NCBI GenBank assembly: GCA_002077045.2
Contig: KZ111151.1
Coordinates: 1,277,120 to 1,341,119 of the forward strand
Origin: Rachicladosporium sp. CCFEE 5018
Taxonomy: Eukaryota; Ascomycota; Dothideomycetes; Cladosporiales; Cladosporiaceae
Direction: 5' to 3'
Length of the DNA stretch: 64,000 nt
The translations under genes were made by a program, and so were the position numbers. Below are positions 32,454 through 43,204 of the stretch, in pieces (position 1 is the stretch's first letter; each line of letters begins with the position of its first letter). The notes below the pieces were generated by a model. It did no database searches, had not been told where the DNA came from, and was given only the letters and a program-made list of their open reading frames with translations.

Positions 32454-34583
32454 ATGATCATGGAGACCAGCCTCGACCCCTGGATCGAACACTCTCTACT
32501 GCAGATCAGGCTGAATATTGCGAGGTGTATCGAAACACTTCGAGGCGCCCGCGATGACTTCGCACAAAGGACTTTGAAGGGCTGGATCTTCCAGATCATG
32601 CTGTTGGATCAGTTTCGGACGGCATTGATAGCACTTCAAACTAGGTATTTCACAGTCATTAACAGTCTTCGTAATACGTGCTGACTGACTCAAAGTTCAA
32701 TGAATGGCCCTGGCGTTTTCTTGGCGTCTATCATTGCACATATTGACGGTCTCGTCGATATTAATGCTGATGGCCCCGATGTTGGCACGGACAGCGCCAT
32801 CGTGAACCCTCGAGAAGGTCTTGGCGACGAAGTCCTCACTATTCCACTCCGTGATGTTGACCTCAGCGCAGAGTATGGCGAAACTTATCGAGTCGATTCA
32901 CAGCCACGCAGCGGCGACGCAACAAAGCTGGCGGGTCACGAAATCGTCGTGCGATCATTGTTCGATACATTACAACAAGCCAGCAAGTTATCGGACCGCA
33001 GAATCTGGCTGTGTCCACTACATGCTGATGTAGCACACTGCTCGACTCAGGCGCTCCGCGACCATCTCCTGGACGGCGCGCACGGTGTCTCGGAGGAGCA
33101 AGCCAAGATCCTTGTTATGCACGCAGTGACTAGGCCGATGAACGAGACTGACGATGCCTGGGAACCAAACTGTGACGCAAGACTCATTGATGCCCATGGT
33201 CAAGTCATGGATGAACTAGCTGCAATCGTTGCCGACTTTTGCATCGCGGCAGATACTGTGCAGCAAGAAATCTTGCTTCGCTCCGATCACCGCAGTGAAG
33301 GCAATGACGAAAGGCTGGTCAAGCTTCGCCGTCTGCATGACTTACTCTCCGAGGCTAGCCTGCAATGCCGTCAACATTGTCAAGATGGACTGGAACAACT
33401 TGGCGTCGAATTTGGGAGAGGGGACGCTATCGCGTCTCAGGATCTTTACAACATCCATCGCGGCCTAAGTCGTCAATTCGAAGATATTGTACTGTTCAAT
33501 CCCAGTGGCGGATTGAACTTGACACATCACAGGTATATGTGCTCTGTGACGCAACGTGGTCATCACGAGGTAGTGCAGGCAATAATTGAGCTGGTGGCAC
33601 GACTCAGTAAGGCGAGCGGTCCAGACGAGCCATTATTGACCGTTATGGACGTCATGAGCCTCCATGATAGATGGCTGTACAGAGGGGAGCAGCACGAACC
33701 TTCCGATGGACCCAAACCGCGACCTGGTGGGAAGACGAACTCTGTTACTTCTTCTGCATCGACTGTCTTCAGTAAACGCTCAATAGGCATATCGTCGGCT
33801 TCATCAGTAGCTCCGGACGATGCGACGAATCAAGTATTCATGAAAAATGATCAGTATGGACATGTGACAATCATACCGGGTTATCGTTCGAAGGGCAACG
33901 GTACAAATTTCTTTGAACCTGGCAGAGTAAGTTTAAGAAGTCTATGGTCCGTATACGTACCTTCTAATCCGAATTTTAAGGTCTTCGAAATGGCGCAGAC
34001 TGTCATAGCTGCATGGTCCGCGCGGTCCTCTAGCGCCCAAGCCACAAGCACAGATTCGTATGGTCAGCCTTTGATCGCCAAGAGAAGAGCTTTCATTTCC
34101 GTGTATACGGACGCTACATCATGTCGCGCTGTTCCGATTACCAGCTATGGCGGTGAAGGCGTCTCGAAGTTCGGGGTAGTCAAGGTCCACCATTGCATCG
34201 TCCATACCACCGATTTGCCGCCAGAAAGGCTAGATGTTGAAGCACCCGACGCGCTACGGCAGGAAGAGCCCATGCAACCGATCGCGATACATATCGATGC
34301 TGACCCGGCGGCTGGATGGGCCTTACCCAAAACCTCCCGGCTTAATCTCGGTGATGAACAAAGAGTGGCGCACATCACTCGCGTCAAAAACCTCGGGAGA
34401 GTCAATTGGACCTCGATGCCACACTTAGAGTCGCAACTCAAAAGAGTGCGCGAACTCCGCTCTCCTCACCCTACACTGGGCTACAATTTCGACGAAGCCT
34501 TGGAGGTTCTCTCGCGATCGGGAGTCTCGCCTGAGATTATTCAGGAATATATAGAGAGCAGGAGGGCGCAGTATTCTTCGTAA
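32454..34583 (+). CDS. DUF6590-domain protein
   Basis: Exons 32454-32644, 32696-33926 and 33981-34583 give about 674 residues (672 if the second ATG at 32460 is used). The 54-bp second intron has a perfect GTAAGT donor and contains no stop, so it is easily missed. Splicing it joins FFEPGR to VFEMAQTVIAAW and restores the opening of the DUF6590 domain. That domain (about 410-600) shows RRAFISVYTDATSCRAVPI, ITSYGGEGVSKFGV, SRLNLGDEQRVAHITRVKNLG and a final SMPHLESQL. The N-terminal 300 residues are helical, with a Cys/His patch (WLCPLHADVAHCSTQALRDH) that may bind metal. A Ser-rich linker separates the parts. DUF6590 is a fungal accessory domain of unknown function, often in multi-gene families. 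Transcribed divergently from the helical gene next door. Confidence 0.75.
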
Positions 34584-35095
34584 CGGGCAGGCGCTACGCA
34601 GCCTACCAAATCGACATCCACGGTCTCTAATCTGCTAAAGCATACCTTTCCCGGCGTAGGGGCCCTCGAGTTTGCGGGCAGTAGGTCTAATCTGCCCCTC
34701 TTTGAAGCAACCGAGTTGATGTCCTCCGCGACGAGGACTTCAAGTTCACGCTTCCATGCATACACAGGTGGTACCTCTATGTCCCCTACGAGGCGGCTAG
34801 TGGCTTCACTCCAACATCAAACAGGCCTCTAGGCTCGCGGTCACGCTTAGGCGTCTGAAAGCACAAAATAGAGTGCGAGACCATGTATGTCTGAGTCGCT
34901 CGACGACTCACGCGGAATTTTCGGATACGAGGAAGACGAGTGCTCGCCGCTTCGTCGCTGAACCCTTGCGATTCACTCGTACATACATTGCTACATTTCC
35001 ATCGTAATGATCCGTATTCACATCGTACATTCCCATGATATCTTCCGAACGCCCGGACTCCCAAGCCATAATTCACGGGCATTCTATCCTTTCCA
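34584..35095. other. Convergent 3' region
   Basis: About 510 bp between two converging genes. No coding evidence. Confidence 0.5.
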
Positions 35096-36872
35096 TCAAG
35101 CCGTCCTGGACCCAGCCGTAGGCGCGTCGGCTGGTGCCTCAGTGCTGCTGCTTACTTCTACAGTCGCCGGCACAGCAACTGTGGTCGCAGTTGTCTCCGG
35201 AGCAGCGACGTCCTCCGCCCCTGTCCTCCTCGTCCTAACCCCAAGCACCCTCCTCAACCGATCCCTCGTCCTCTCCCCACCACCCACCGTCACAAAACCG
35301 TCCACGCTCGACTCTCCTGCCGTCCCCGCACCGGTCGTCCCATGAATCCCTTGCGCTTGCGCTAGTAACGCGCTCTGTCGTCTACTCCGCCTGCTCTGAT
35401 TTTCCGTCTGCTGCGTCTCGCGATATCGCCTCAACGCCTCAACCCTCTGCTCCCCGCTCAGATTCTCCGGCCGCCTAATCCCCATGACAGCAAACATCAG
35501 ACTCCTTCTCACGCTCGTCGGCTGCGCGACCAGCGGCGGCGCTAACTCGTCGCCCTCCCCTGCCTCGCCGGCGGGGCGCGGGTTGCCGTTCTCGTCGACT
35601 TCGCCTGCAGGTGCGGGACGGAGGTCTATCCGGCAGAGTGGGCAGGTTGAGGAGACGTTCAGGAGCCAGGGATCGATGCATTCGGGGTGAAAGCGGTGGT
35701 TGCAGGGGAGGAGCCGCTGGTCTTGGCCGAGCTCGAAGTCCTCGGTGCAGATGCTGCAGCCTTGTTGGGGGTCTGGGGCGGGGGTTGTGGAGGCGGCGGA
35801 GATCCCTTCTTCAGGCTGGGGCTCGGTCTCTGTGTGGTTATGGGCAGACGCTTCACGATGCGTGCCGTCGGTCTCCGGGTGCGCGTCAGCTGTCCGCGCT
35901 GCATCAGCGCCGGTGGCTGTGCCCGCAGCTCCTAGCTCAACGTCCCCCGGTTTCGCCTCCTCCTTATCTCCAAACTTCACAATCGGGATCGTATCCAATA
36001 TCGCCCTTCCCAGCCCCCTCGCGCGACTCTGTCTCGGCCCCCGTCCAAGCATAGCCCTAGGTCCATACCGCTCCGGATGCCGATGCGCTCTGATCGCACC
36101 CGTGACAATGATAATCAGAAACAATCCCGTGATCACACCCGTAATAGAGTACAGTATGATCATCGCCACAGCCGTACTAGGACTCGGTCCAAACGGTCCA
36201 TTCTGCTGCTGCGTGCCATTCCCCTGCCCTCCGCCCATCGTGCCGTTGTTCTGCTGCTGCGCTTTCACGTCCGGACCTCCCAACATAACGTACAGCGGCT
36301 CCGCTCCCGCGTCTTGCACGTTCTGCCAGAGGTCCATGGCGTCGCCCATTGTGCGCGTGGTGAAGTAGTGGCTATACGTCCTCGGTGCGTTTGTGTCGTA
36401 GGCGCAGTAGTCGTGCGTCAGAGTGTAGAGCAGGATCGCGGAGGCGTTTGCGCTGAGGGCGGAGCTGAGGAGGAAGGGAAGATTGATATTCGAAGTCTGA
36501 TTTTGAGTATCGCAGGATATGAGGGCGATTTGGGAGGTGGGGAAGGAGGGGTAGGATGTCGCATTGAAGGGGAAGGGTTGGCCGGTGAGGCCAGCGGTCT
36601 GGAGGGGTGTCAGTCAATGCGAGACCGGTCTAAGCAAGGGTATGGGGACTTACTGGCAGGGCATCATCCGAAGGAAAGGGCAAGATGGGGCTCAAGGCCT
36701 CCTGGTGTTCTCCTCGAGAGATAGCCAGTTGTTGCAGATTACTCCCACCCGCCTCGCCGCTCCAGTTGTAGGGTGCAATGTCTTGCGCTGCTGTGCGCAT
36801 GGCCAGCAGTAGCACCGACACCAGTAGCATTGGCGCCATCTTGAGTACTGCAAGTGGCGATCGAGTATCCAT
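35096..36872 (-). CDS. PA-TM-RING-type E3 ubiquitin ligase
   Basis: Exons 36654-36872 and 35096-36598 (55-bp intron, GTAAGT to CCTCCAG) give 573 residues. The product has a signal peptide (MAPMLLVSVLLLAMRTAAQ), a lumenal domain of about 190 residues with N-glycosylation sites (FNATS, QNQTS, ANAS), one membrane span at about 214-241 (VAMIILYSITGVITGLFLII) and a cytosolic tail. The tail has a RING-H2 domain at about 354-395: CSIC, then CNHRFHPEC, then CPLC, the C3H2C3 order. This is the PA-TM-RING layout of membrane E3 ligases that act in endosomes, vacuole or Golgi. The lumenal part has the PA-like string SQIALISCDTQNQTSNINLP. The last 150 residues are Ala/Thr/Glu-rich and probably disordered. 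Without the first exon there would be no signal peptide. Confidence 0.88.
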
Positions 36873-37703
36873 CGTCGAAACGAGTTGTCGATGTAACGAT
36901 AGCGACCTACATATGGCAATGAGGGATATCAAGATATATCAGATCCGGCCGCGACAGGCCGTATTACAAAGGTGCAGCTCTCCCGCAGCGTACCGCCATA
37001 CGCTGCAGTAAAAGCAGGCGCAGTCGGTCTGGGCACACGCGATCAAGACTGGGGTCGACCCCGATGATGATGGCGGATACTTTGTATTGCTTGGCTACAA
37101 TTGGCGGGGGTGTGGCATGACTAAGACTCGAGGATCTGGGGCATGGAATCAAGACTTATTTGCATTGCGCGTAAGTTACCTTCAACTTGCTGACATCGAA
37201 CTTTCATGACCACACCTGGTGCTAGGCTGTCTTTCCAGCAGCGACAGCTACTTCCTCGACGTGCCGCGTGTTAACTGGCAGACCTCAGGCCGCTGCTACA
37301 GCTGGATGAGAATTCTTGCGCCAGTCTCAAGAGCAATCGCCAAGTCATAGGCGTCCGGACGTCGTCGCCGGATCTGCAGCAGAACGACGCTCCGTTGCAT
37401 AATCTCACGGCAGCAGCGTATTGAGCCACCGTCGCGACAATGCGGTCTTTCGAGGCTGTGCTCGTCAGACCTAGTCTCGAAGTCGCTGTTTGGCGTATTC
37501 GCTTTCGGCTTCCGGCTTACTCAAATCCCCTGCAGGCCTGACCGGCGTCCGGGTGTTCAATGCAGCTGTTATGCATTGCAACGCGTCAACAGTCCGATGC
37601 AAGTCAGGCTGCGCGCGAAGCTTGTCATAATGTCGTGGGTACTCTTGCGGCAGGTCGCATAAAGTCGTATCTCGCAACCGGTTCGTCGACTCATCAAACT
37701 CAT
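36873..37703. other. Intergenic region
   Basis: About 830 bp between two same-strand genes. It contains the promoter of the RING ligase gene and the 3' end of the Nse1 gene. Only short ORFs are seen. Confidence 0.5.
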
Positions 37704-38693
37704 TCAGTCATCACTGCTCTCCTCGTCCGCAGCGCCATCAGTATTCATTCCCGACGTCCGCCTCCTCCCGTTACTTGGCCTCGCAGCCCCAGCTCCAGCA
37801 CTCGGCCTCCCTCGTCTAGCAGCCTTCTCCCCAACCATGCCGGGCTCCTTCCACTCCTTCTTACAACTCGGACATTCCTCTCTTCTTCCCTGCGCAGCCC
37901 ACATCTTGCCGACGCAATGATCATGCAACCGCGCCGCACATGCTTGATCAGGACACCTCTGTCCAACGGTCACAATTCCCTTACAAGCCGCGCAGAACTT
38001 GATGTTCTGGTGCCTCGCTTCCTCCTCGTCCTCCTCCCCGTCTTCATCAGGAGGATCGTTATAAGTATCCACCAGCCACCCCCTCAACTCCATCAGCGCC
38101 CTTGGACTTAGACTATACCACCCCTTCCGGCTCTCCTCGAACCACCCTTCCTTCACCAGCCCCGCCAAAACTTTCTCAGCTTGGACCTGCGTAATGCCCA
38201 CCACCCTCGCCTGGCTCTCCTCCCCTTGTGTAGCACCCACGCCGCTCTCTCTCCCGCTCCCGACTCTCGCGCACTGCAGTGCCTCCTGTCCCGTCACAGC
38301 CATGACTTCCCTCGCCTGCGTATTGTTCGTCTCAAACATCCGATCCAGCACCCGTCTCAGGAACCCTAGCTCCTCCACCCCTAGATGCGTAGCCATCTGC
38401 GTGACGCTATCGCTTTGCACATTTGCGAGCGCCCAGACTTCCTCCCCGGCGCGGGTTTGGTGGAGGGTTGATCGGATCTCGAAGTCGAACGCCGAGATCG
38501 CTTCATTGAGGGCGGTGATGTAGGATGTAAACTCTTCTCGTAGGATGTCATTGGGAGGCACTGGTCGAGAAGGGTCCGCGGCTGTTTGGATCTTCGCAAG
38601 CAGCGTTTGGGCTTGCGGGAATGTGAGGGTTTGCGATGCGAGGAGAGCTTGCAGGAATGCACGGTGGGTGTTGTCGTACAGAGGGTTGTCCAT
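37704..38693 (-). CDS. NSE1: Nse1, RING-type subunit of the SMC5/6 complex
   Basis: Nse1 is a non-SMC element of the SMC5/6 DNA-repair complex; with the MAGE protein Nse3 it acts as a ubiquitin ligase. The single exon encodes 329 residues. The N-terminus fits the family (NTHRAFLQALLASQTLTFPQ), with winged-helix segments after it (FTSYITALNEAISAFDFEIR, then GITQVQAEKVLAGLVKEGWF and GWYSLSPRALMELRGWL). The RING-like zinc domain is at about 230-285: CAACKGIVTVGQRC, then CAARLHDHC, then CPSCKKEW. The C-terminus is basic, then acidic (ADEESSDD). No intron is needed. Start at the first ATG. Confidence 0.9.
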   Translation of the reverse strand: MDNPLYDNTHRAFLQALLASQTLTFPQAQTLLAKIQTAADPSRPVPPNDILREEFTSYITALNEAISAFDFEIRSTLHQTRAGEEVWALANVQSDSVTQMATHLGVEELGFLRRVLDRMFETNNTQAREVMAVTGQEALQCARVGSGRESGVGATQGEESQARVVGITQVQAEKVLAGLVKEGWFEESRKGWYSLSPRALMELRGWLVDTYNDPPDEDGEEDEEEARHQNIKFCAACKGIVTVGQRCPDQACAARLHDHCVGKMWAAQGRREECPSCKKEWKEPGMVGEKAARRGRPSAGAGAARPSNGRRRTSGMNTDGAADEESSDD

Positions 38694-39541
38694 GGCTGCC
38701 TGTCAGTCGTTGGTAGGTCTTTCGGACCTTCAGTGATGATGTGGGTGGGCATGTCGCGAACGAGGCACGAGATATCTGAACAACGCGTGAAGCTGTCGCG
38801 TGAGCCCAGAGCGGACTGAAGTGGGGCCCGGAACTTGCCTGCCGCTATCCGCGCCGTCGGTTCACAGTCCCGATCTCGGTAAGAACGCTCGAGCACAAGC
38901 CCCTCCTTCCTGCTTGACTTGACACGACTCGGTGAGACTCCAGACTTCCCCCGACCAGGTCACGAAAGCTACACAATCCATTGTTCGCCCGGCTTCATCC
39001 ACCATCGATGTCTCACCTATTCTCGTGTCCCATTATACATCAGCCTTGTGTGGCCCCAATGGCTACACGTCGGGCACGGCAGAGGTGGGGGCGATGGCGA
39101 TATCTGCACACTGGAAGCGCGCCGAGGCTGGCGCGTGCGGGATCGTCTATTCCTCGATGGGAAGCGACGTCTGGCCCTACCTCTGGCGTGCTTGCAGGCG
39201 CCCATTGCTGCATGCTGGCTAGCCTTGTCATGCAGCGCGATAAATATTGATGTAGGGCTTCTGTGAGACTGTGAAGGTTTGTGTCTTTCTCCCTTCTCTT
39301 TTCCTGTATCGTTGCACTATCGAGCCTCTAAGAAGCACAACATAAAAGATAGAAGAAGCCCAGACTGTCGCACCTTCGAAGTACTAAGGAACATAAGCCG
39401 CACACGCTTTCGGAAGACAGGGCGATACAATAGTCGCACAAGGACTCGAGCAACAGCCTGGCCTAACGACTCCCCAGGACTCAGCGTACCACGCCCTCAT
39501 CGCACCCTACTGACAACCTTCGGCCCTCAATCCCCACCACA
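38694..39541. other. Divergent promoter Nse1 / MAPEG gene
   Basis: About 850 bp between two head-to-head genes. Several overlapping short ORFs occur, but none is convincing. Confidence 0.5.
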
Positions 39542-40018
39542 ATGGCCGACTTCCTCAAGACCACGAACATATCCCTCTACACCCTCCCCCTAGCCTGGCT
39601 CCTCTGCATCACCCCGCGAATGTACAGCATGCGCCTCTTCACATCCTCCACCGGCCGCTCAATGGATACAACCCTGCCCCGTGGCCTCGCAGACCGCGCT
39701 CGCACCGAAGGCGCCGCCTTGACCGCCGCCACGCGAGCTCGGATCTTGCGAGCAGAGGCTGCGCAAGCCAATGGCTGCGAGAATGTTGGCTACTTCGCTG
39801 CTGCGGTCGTGGCGGGGAACTTTGCCGGCGTGGGGAAGGGGTGGCTGAATGGGCTGAGCTTGGGGTATCTGGTTAGTAGGGTGGTGTATAATTGGGCTTA
39901 TATCAAGAGTGAAGGGCCGAGGATGGCGATGGCGAGGACTGTGGTGTTCTTCGTGGGGCAGGGGATGATCTGGACGTTTTTCGTCATGGCTGGGAATCGG
40001 CTGCGACGAGCAGGCTGA
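39542..40018 (+). CDS. MAPEG-family membrane protein
   Basis: MAPEG proteins are small integral membrane proteins; some are microsomal glutathione transferases. The single exon encodes 158 residues with four membrane segments, at about 10-24 (SLYTLPLAWLLCITPRM), 80-100 (NVGYFAAAVVAGNFAGVG), 105-120 (LSLGYLVSRVVYNWAY) and 132-150 (VVFFVGQGMIWTFFVMAG). A family-type loop RILRAEAAQANGCENVGYFA contains the RAxxAxxNxxE-like pattern. Fungal members of this subgroup are mostly uncharacterised. ATG context is good (CACAATGG). Confidence 0.85.
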   Translation: MADFLKTTNISLYTLPLAWLLCITPRMYSMRLFTSSTGRSMDTTLPRGLADRARTEGAALTAATRARILRAEAAQANGCENVGYFAAAVVAGNFAGVGKGWLNGLSLGYLVSRVVYNWAYIKSEGPRMAMARTVVFFVGQGMIWTFFVMAGNRLRRAG

Positions 40019-40488
40019 GTGCGCTGTGAATGGCCACGGAACTCCAGTAAGATCGCCAGGAACAACACATGGCTGCCACATACGAGGAAGAGACCTCAAA
40101 GATGCTTTGGTCCTGGCTGTGCCGGTGAGGCGCTTCGACTACGCCACCTCGGCTCCCTAACTCGCACTTGGGCCGGCTTATTCGACTGCACCAGCGCACT
40201 TTGAACGCCGTAGCACTCACGAGTGCGACGTCAGCCAAGTCACCGTGGTTCTCGAGTCAGGAGTCTATGCGGTCTCATCGCACGGAGCGAGCGCTCCATC
40301 AAGCTCAAGGCTGCCTGACCACGGATCTCTCCACGTTGTCTCACGCGCAAGGACACTGGGTCAGTGTCACGGAATAAGAAGCTAGGGACCTATAAGCTCA
40401 GGCCCCGTCGAGTCGAACAAGTAGAGCAGACAACGCCAATTCGAAGTTCTAGAAGACGAGATCAACCCCGGGCTCAGCGTGGTCGAGT
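40019..40488. other. Intergenic region at array border
   Basis: About 470 bp between the MAPEG gene and the first broken F-box copy. Nothing recognisable. Confidence 0.5.
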
Positions 40489-41131
40489 TCACACATCATC
40501 CGCATCAGCATATCCCTCCACCTCCCAGAAGCTCTCTTCCCAATCGAAGCCGACAAAGCCACACCACTACTTCCGGCCTTTGTCCAGTGTCTTATCGATG
40601 AATTCTCCCAGCGTCTCGCCCTTGTAGTCAGTATCATACCCCTCCATCTCCGGACGCTCGCCAGCCTCCTCGCGATACTCCTCGCCCGAGATCGCCCAGA
40701 GCCTGCCGCGGGCCCTATTTCCTACGAAACTGTCAGCTAAGCTTAGACTACGGGACAACCCCTGATGGTGGGCCTAACCCCAAAGCTCCACGTTCCTCAT
40801 AACTCCCTCCTGAGTAAATACTCGCATCTTCCGCGCACTAGAGCAGTCCGGAAGCGCGACGATATCGAACGCGAATCGCCAAGACTCTTGTATCGAGAAG
40901 TTGACATCCCACTGCCATCGCACGGTCATTAGCAGAGGTTTCATCACAATCATCTCCTTGGAGGCAGCATCGGATTCGAGAAAGACGAGTCTTCGCTGGA
41001 GAGGTATGGAGCCTTCGATTGTGGTTTTGAAGCGTTTATCCACGCGTTGTAGGTGAGGAGGGACTTGGTGTTGAAGTGGTCGGGAATTGGGAGAGGAGTT
41101 CGGGGATGGAGAAGACTTTAAGAGCTGCCAT
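40489..41131 (-). pseudogene. F-box-like gene, copy 1 (broken)
   Basis: A degenerate member of the array. It opens at ATG 41131 with KVFSIPELLSQ. The F-box then continues in a second frame (DHFNTKSLLTY, near 41060-41090) and a third (VDKRFKTTIEG, before 41043), so at least two frameshifts are present. The next block has SARKMRV and ends VELWG. A 57-bp intron (40722-40778) leads to an exon with GRLWAISGEEY and YDTDYKGETLGEFIDKTLDKG. A TAG at 40567-40569 then interrupts the frame, which goes on as WCGFVGFDWEESFWEVEGYA to TGA at 40489. Copy 2 has an intron at the same place and the same C-terminal blocks. The three defects make a working product unlikely. Confidence 0.75.
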
Positions 41132-41372
41132 GATGCGTCGGTGGGTAGGTATCTTGATGGGTGCGATGGGACGAGGTGGAAGAGTGGAAGCAGACAGCAT
41201 GCCGGGGCTGGCGCTCTTCGCTAATTTAGCCTTCGCACCGTCAACGTCAGCCGCCGGCAGTCACCTCCTCTTGCCATGCGGTCAATCTCCCGCACTTCTC
41301 ACGATACCTATGGCCTGGCTCTCGCTTGCTACCTCGCTCTCAAAACTTGAGAGACGACCTGCTCAGCAAGAC

Positions 41373-41995
41373 TCACGCCTCAGCCGTTCCATCCGCCTCC
41401 CATACACTCTCCTTGAAATCAAACCCCAGGAATCCGATGGACTCTCGCCTCCCTTCCTCCAGTATCTTCTCCATGAACTCACCAAGCGTCTCGCCTCTGT
41501 AATCACTATGATACTTCGCCCCCTTCGCCGGTCTCTCCGCCTGCCACTCCTCAGTATTGAGCGTCCAGGGTCGAGACCTAGCATTCGGACCTGCCATCTG
41601 TTAGCTTTGAGTCGGGCCATCGGGACGTGCTTCTCACCTTGTAGCTTAGCGCAGGGCATGAACCCGGCGTGGGAGGATAGATGCATCTTCCTCGCACTCG
41701 CCTCATCGGCGAGGGTAAAGGGGTTGATAATGAGTTGCCACGCCTCTGTCTCTTTCCATGGGCCTTTGTAGAGCTATCGCGGTCTTATGAGCCAGGGATT
41801 CATCACGATCGGTCCTTCGCGAGGGTTTGAGGGCTTCAGTCTGAAGAAGAGGGCCTCTTGGAGGGTTGGGGAGGACTTGATTGTTGCGCGGAAGGTCTTC
41901 TTGACGCGTTGGGCGAAGAGGAGGGCTTTTGGGGAAAGGTGGGTGAGGATTTGGGTGTGGAGTTCGGGTATGGAGAGCACGGCTTGGACTGTCAT
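41373..41995 (-). pseudogene. F-box-like gene, copy 2 (internal TAG)
   Basis: It starts at ATG 41995 with an F-box (VLSIPELHTQILTHLSPKAL) and LFAQRVKKTFRATI, then LQEALFFRLKP. After NPWLIRPR a TAG at 41774-41776 stops the frame. The same frame continues with LYKGPWKETEAWQLIINPF and EASARKMHLSS, the family's second conserved block. A 47-bp intron (41591-41637) leads to RSRPWTLNTEEW and DYRGETLGEFMEKILEEG, then FLGFDFKESVWEADG, stop at 41373. Apart from the TAG the copy is complete, so it looks like a recent loss, an allele, or a sequence error. If translated as is, a 73-residue F-box fragment would result. Confidence 0.75.
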
Positions 41996-42204
41996 GGTGT
42001 GGAGATGGGGTTCTGTGTCGAGTGGTGAGGAGTGATGAAACAGCTGGAGTGTAAGTGGACGGTACGGTAGTCTGTTGATGCCGTCCTACTTCAGGCGCTG
42101 CTGTGCAGCTGTCAGTGCACACGACTAGCAGTTCCTCTCCCCTGCTGACGGCGCCTTGAATCGCAGCGCTGAGCACAGTGCCTATCGCCGCGCTCATTCG
42201 CACA

Positions 42205-42440
42205 TTACGCAGGACCAGTAAGCAGATTTGGCGGCTGAGGACCAAAGTCTTCCAACCCGATACTGTCCCTGAAGCCGAAGCCGCGGAATCCAACATGCTC
42301 CTGCCTCCTTGTGTCCAGGGTCAGTTAAGCAAACTCTTCCAGAGTTTCGCCGGTGTAGTCGATGTTGTGTTCATCTGTGCACAAGCTCTCTGTGAGAATT
42401 GTCCACGTTTTATCATCGCCGCCGTGGCTACCTGTCGTAG
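42205..42440 (-). pseudogene. F-box-like gene, copy 3 (C-terminal relic)
   Basis: Only the last part of a copy survives, between copy 2 and the intact copy 4. It reads DDKTWTILTESLCTDEHNID and YTGETLEEFA, then an in-frame TAA (42325-42327), then RRQEHVGFRGFGFRDSIG to a TAA at 42205. The blocks line up with the C-termini of copies 1 and 2 (YRGETLGEF and FLGFDFKES). No F-box start is left next to it. The 5' limit is approximate. Confidence 0.6.
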
Positions 42441-42517
42441 CATTAGCACCTTCAAAAATGGGCCAACGGTCCAGAGACACTGCCTACCACGGAGTATCAG
42501 GCAATACATCACGCCCT

Positions 42518-43204
42518 TCATCGCCTGCGGTCACGGCCATAGCAGTCGGTGTCGCTTGAATCGTCGTCCACATCGTTCTTCGGGGGCGCCGCCCAACTGC
42601 TGTTATTCCAATCGAACCCTGCGAATGGTGCTGCGTAGGGGTTTATCTCCTTACGCTTGACGCAGGCATCCAAGGTCTTGCGTAGGAAGTCTCGCAGTGA
42701 CTCGGAGTCATATCCGGTGCATTCATCGCGTGTCAAAGTAGTGGAGCAGATAGCATCCCGTAAGATGCCCGTCTTCCTCCAATGCTCTGGGGCATCGTCG
42801 CCCTCCAGAGGAATCAGCCCTTCAGCGGTGTAAGACATGCAGTTTCTTCCACTCAAATCCGCATTCTCCAAGACCATCACATGAGAGCACAGGTACATTC
42901 TACGTGCGCTTGCTTCGGGGGAGAGACTGAAGGGATCGAATACGAACTGCCATCCTTTTCCTTTCCGGCCGTAGGTGAAGATCCGCTTGGGTTTAGTGAG
43001 CAGTGGGTTGAGCGTCACATCATTGGCGAGGTGCGTGGAGGGCTTGTGGCGAAGGTACAGCTTCTCTTGCAGATTCTTCGAGCTTCCGATCACGGAGTTG
43101 AAGTGCTGATTGACACGCTGAGAGAGGAGTAGCGTTTTCATGTCGAGGTGCTCCAGGATATTTTCGAGCAGCTCGGGAATCGTGAGGACTGTGGTCGATG
43201 CCAT
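42518..43204 (-). CDS. F-box-like protein, copy 4
   Basis: An open 228-residue gene. An F-box-like motif is at about 7-50 (LTIPELLENILEHLDMKTLL, then SQRVNQHFNSVIGSSKNLQ), close to the start. After it come LYLRHKPS, TLNPLLTKPKRIF, and the family block FVFDPFSLSPEASARRMYL. The C-terminal block is YDSESLRDFLRKTLDACV and PFAGFDWNNSSWA, then an Asp/Arg-rich tail. F-box proteins bind Skp1 and bring substrates to SCF ubiquitin ligases; the C-terminal part may select the target, but no known substrate domain is seen. The open frame extends 55 codons upstream of this ATG, but the start at 43204 matches the position of the F-box in the sister copies. No intron, unlike copies 1 and 2. Confidence 0.75.
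   Translation of the reverse strand: MASTTVLTIPELLENILEHLDMKTLLLSQRVNQHFNSVIGSSKNLQEKLYLRHKPSTHLANDVTLNPLLTKPKRIFTYGRKGKGWQFVFDPFSLSPEASARRMYLCSHVMVLENADLSGRNCMSYTAEGLIPLEGDDAPEHWRKTGILRDAICSTTLTRDECTGYDSESLRDFLRKTLDACVKRKEINPYAAPFAGFDWNNSSWAAPPKNDVDDDSSDTDCYGRDRRR

Noticed and set aside
35611..36368. Two long + ORFs (147 and 222 codons) opposite the RING gene
   Set aside because: They mirror the GC-rich RING gene on the minus strand; composition is typical of antisense shadow.
41076..41771. 231-codon + ORF over the F-box array
   Set aside because: It is antisense to broken F-box copies 1 and 2, whose conserved blocks are in the minus frames.
42178..42660. 160-codon + ORF between F-box copies
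   Set aside because: Minus-strand frames carry the F-box C-terminal blocks here; the + frame has no family features.
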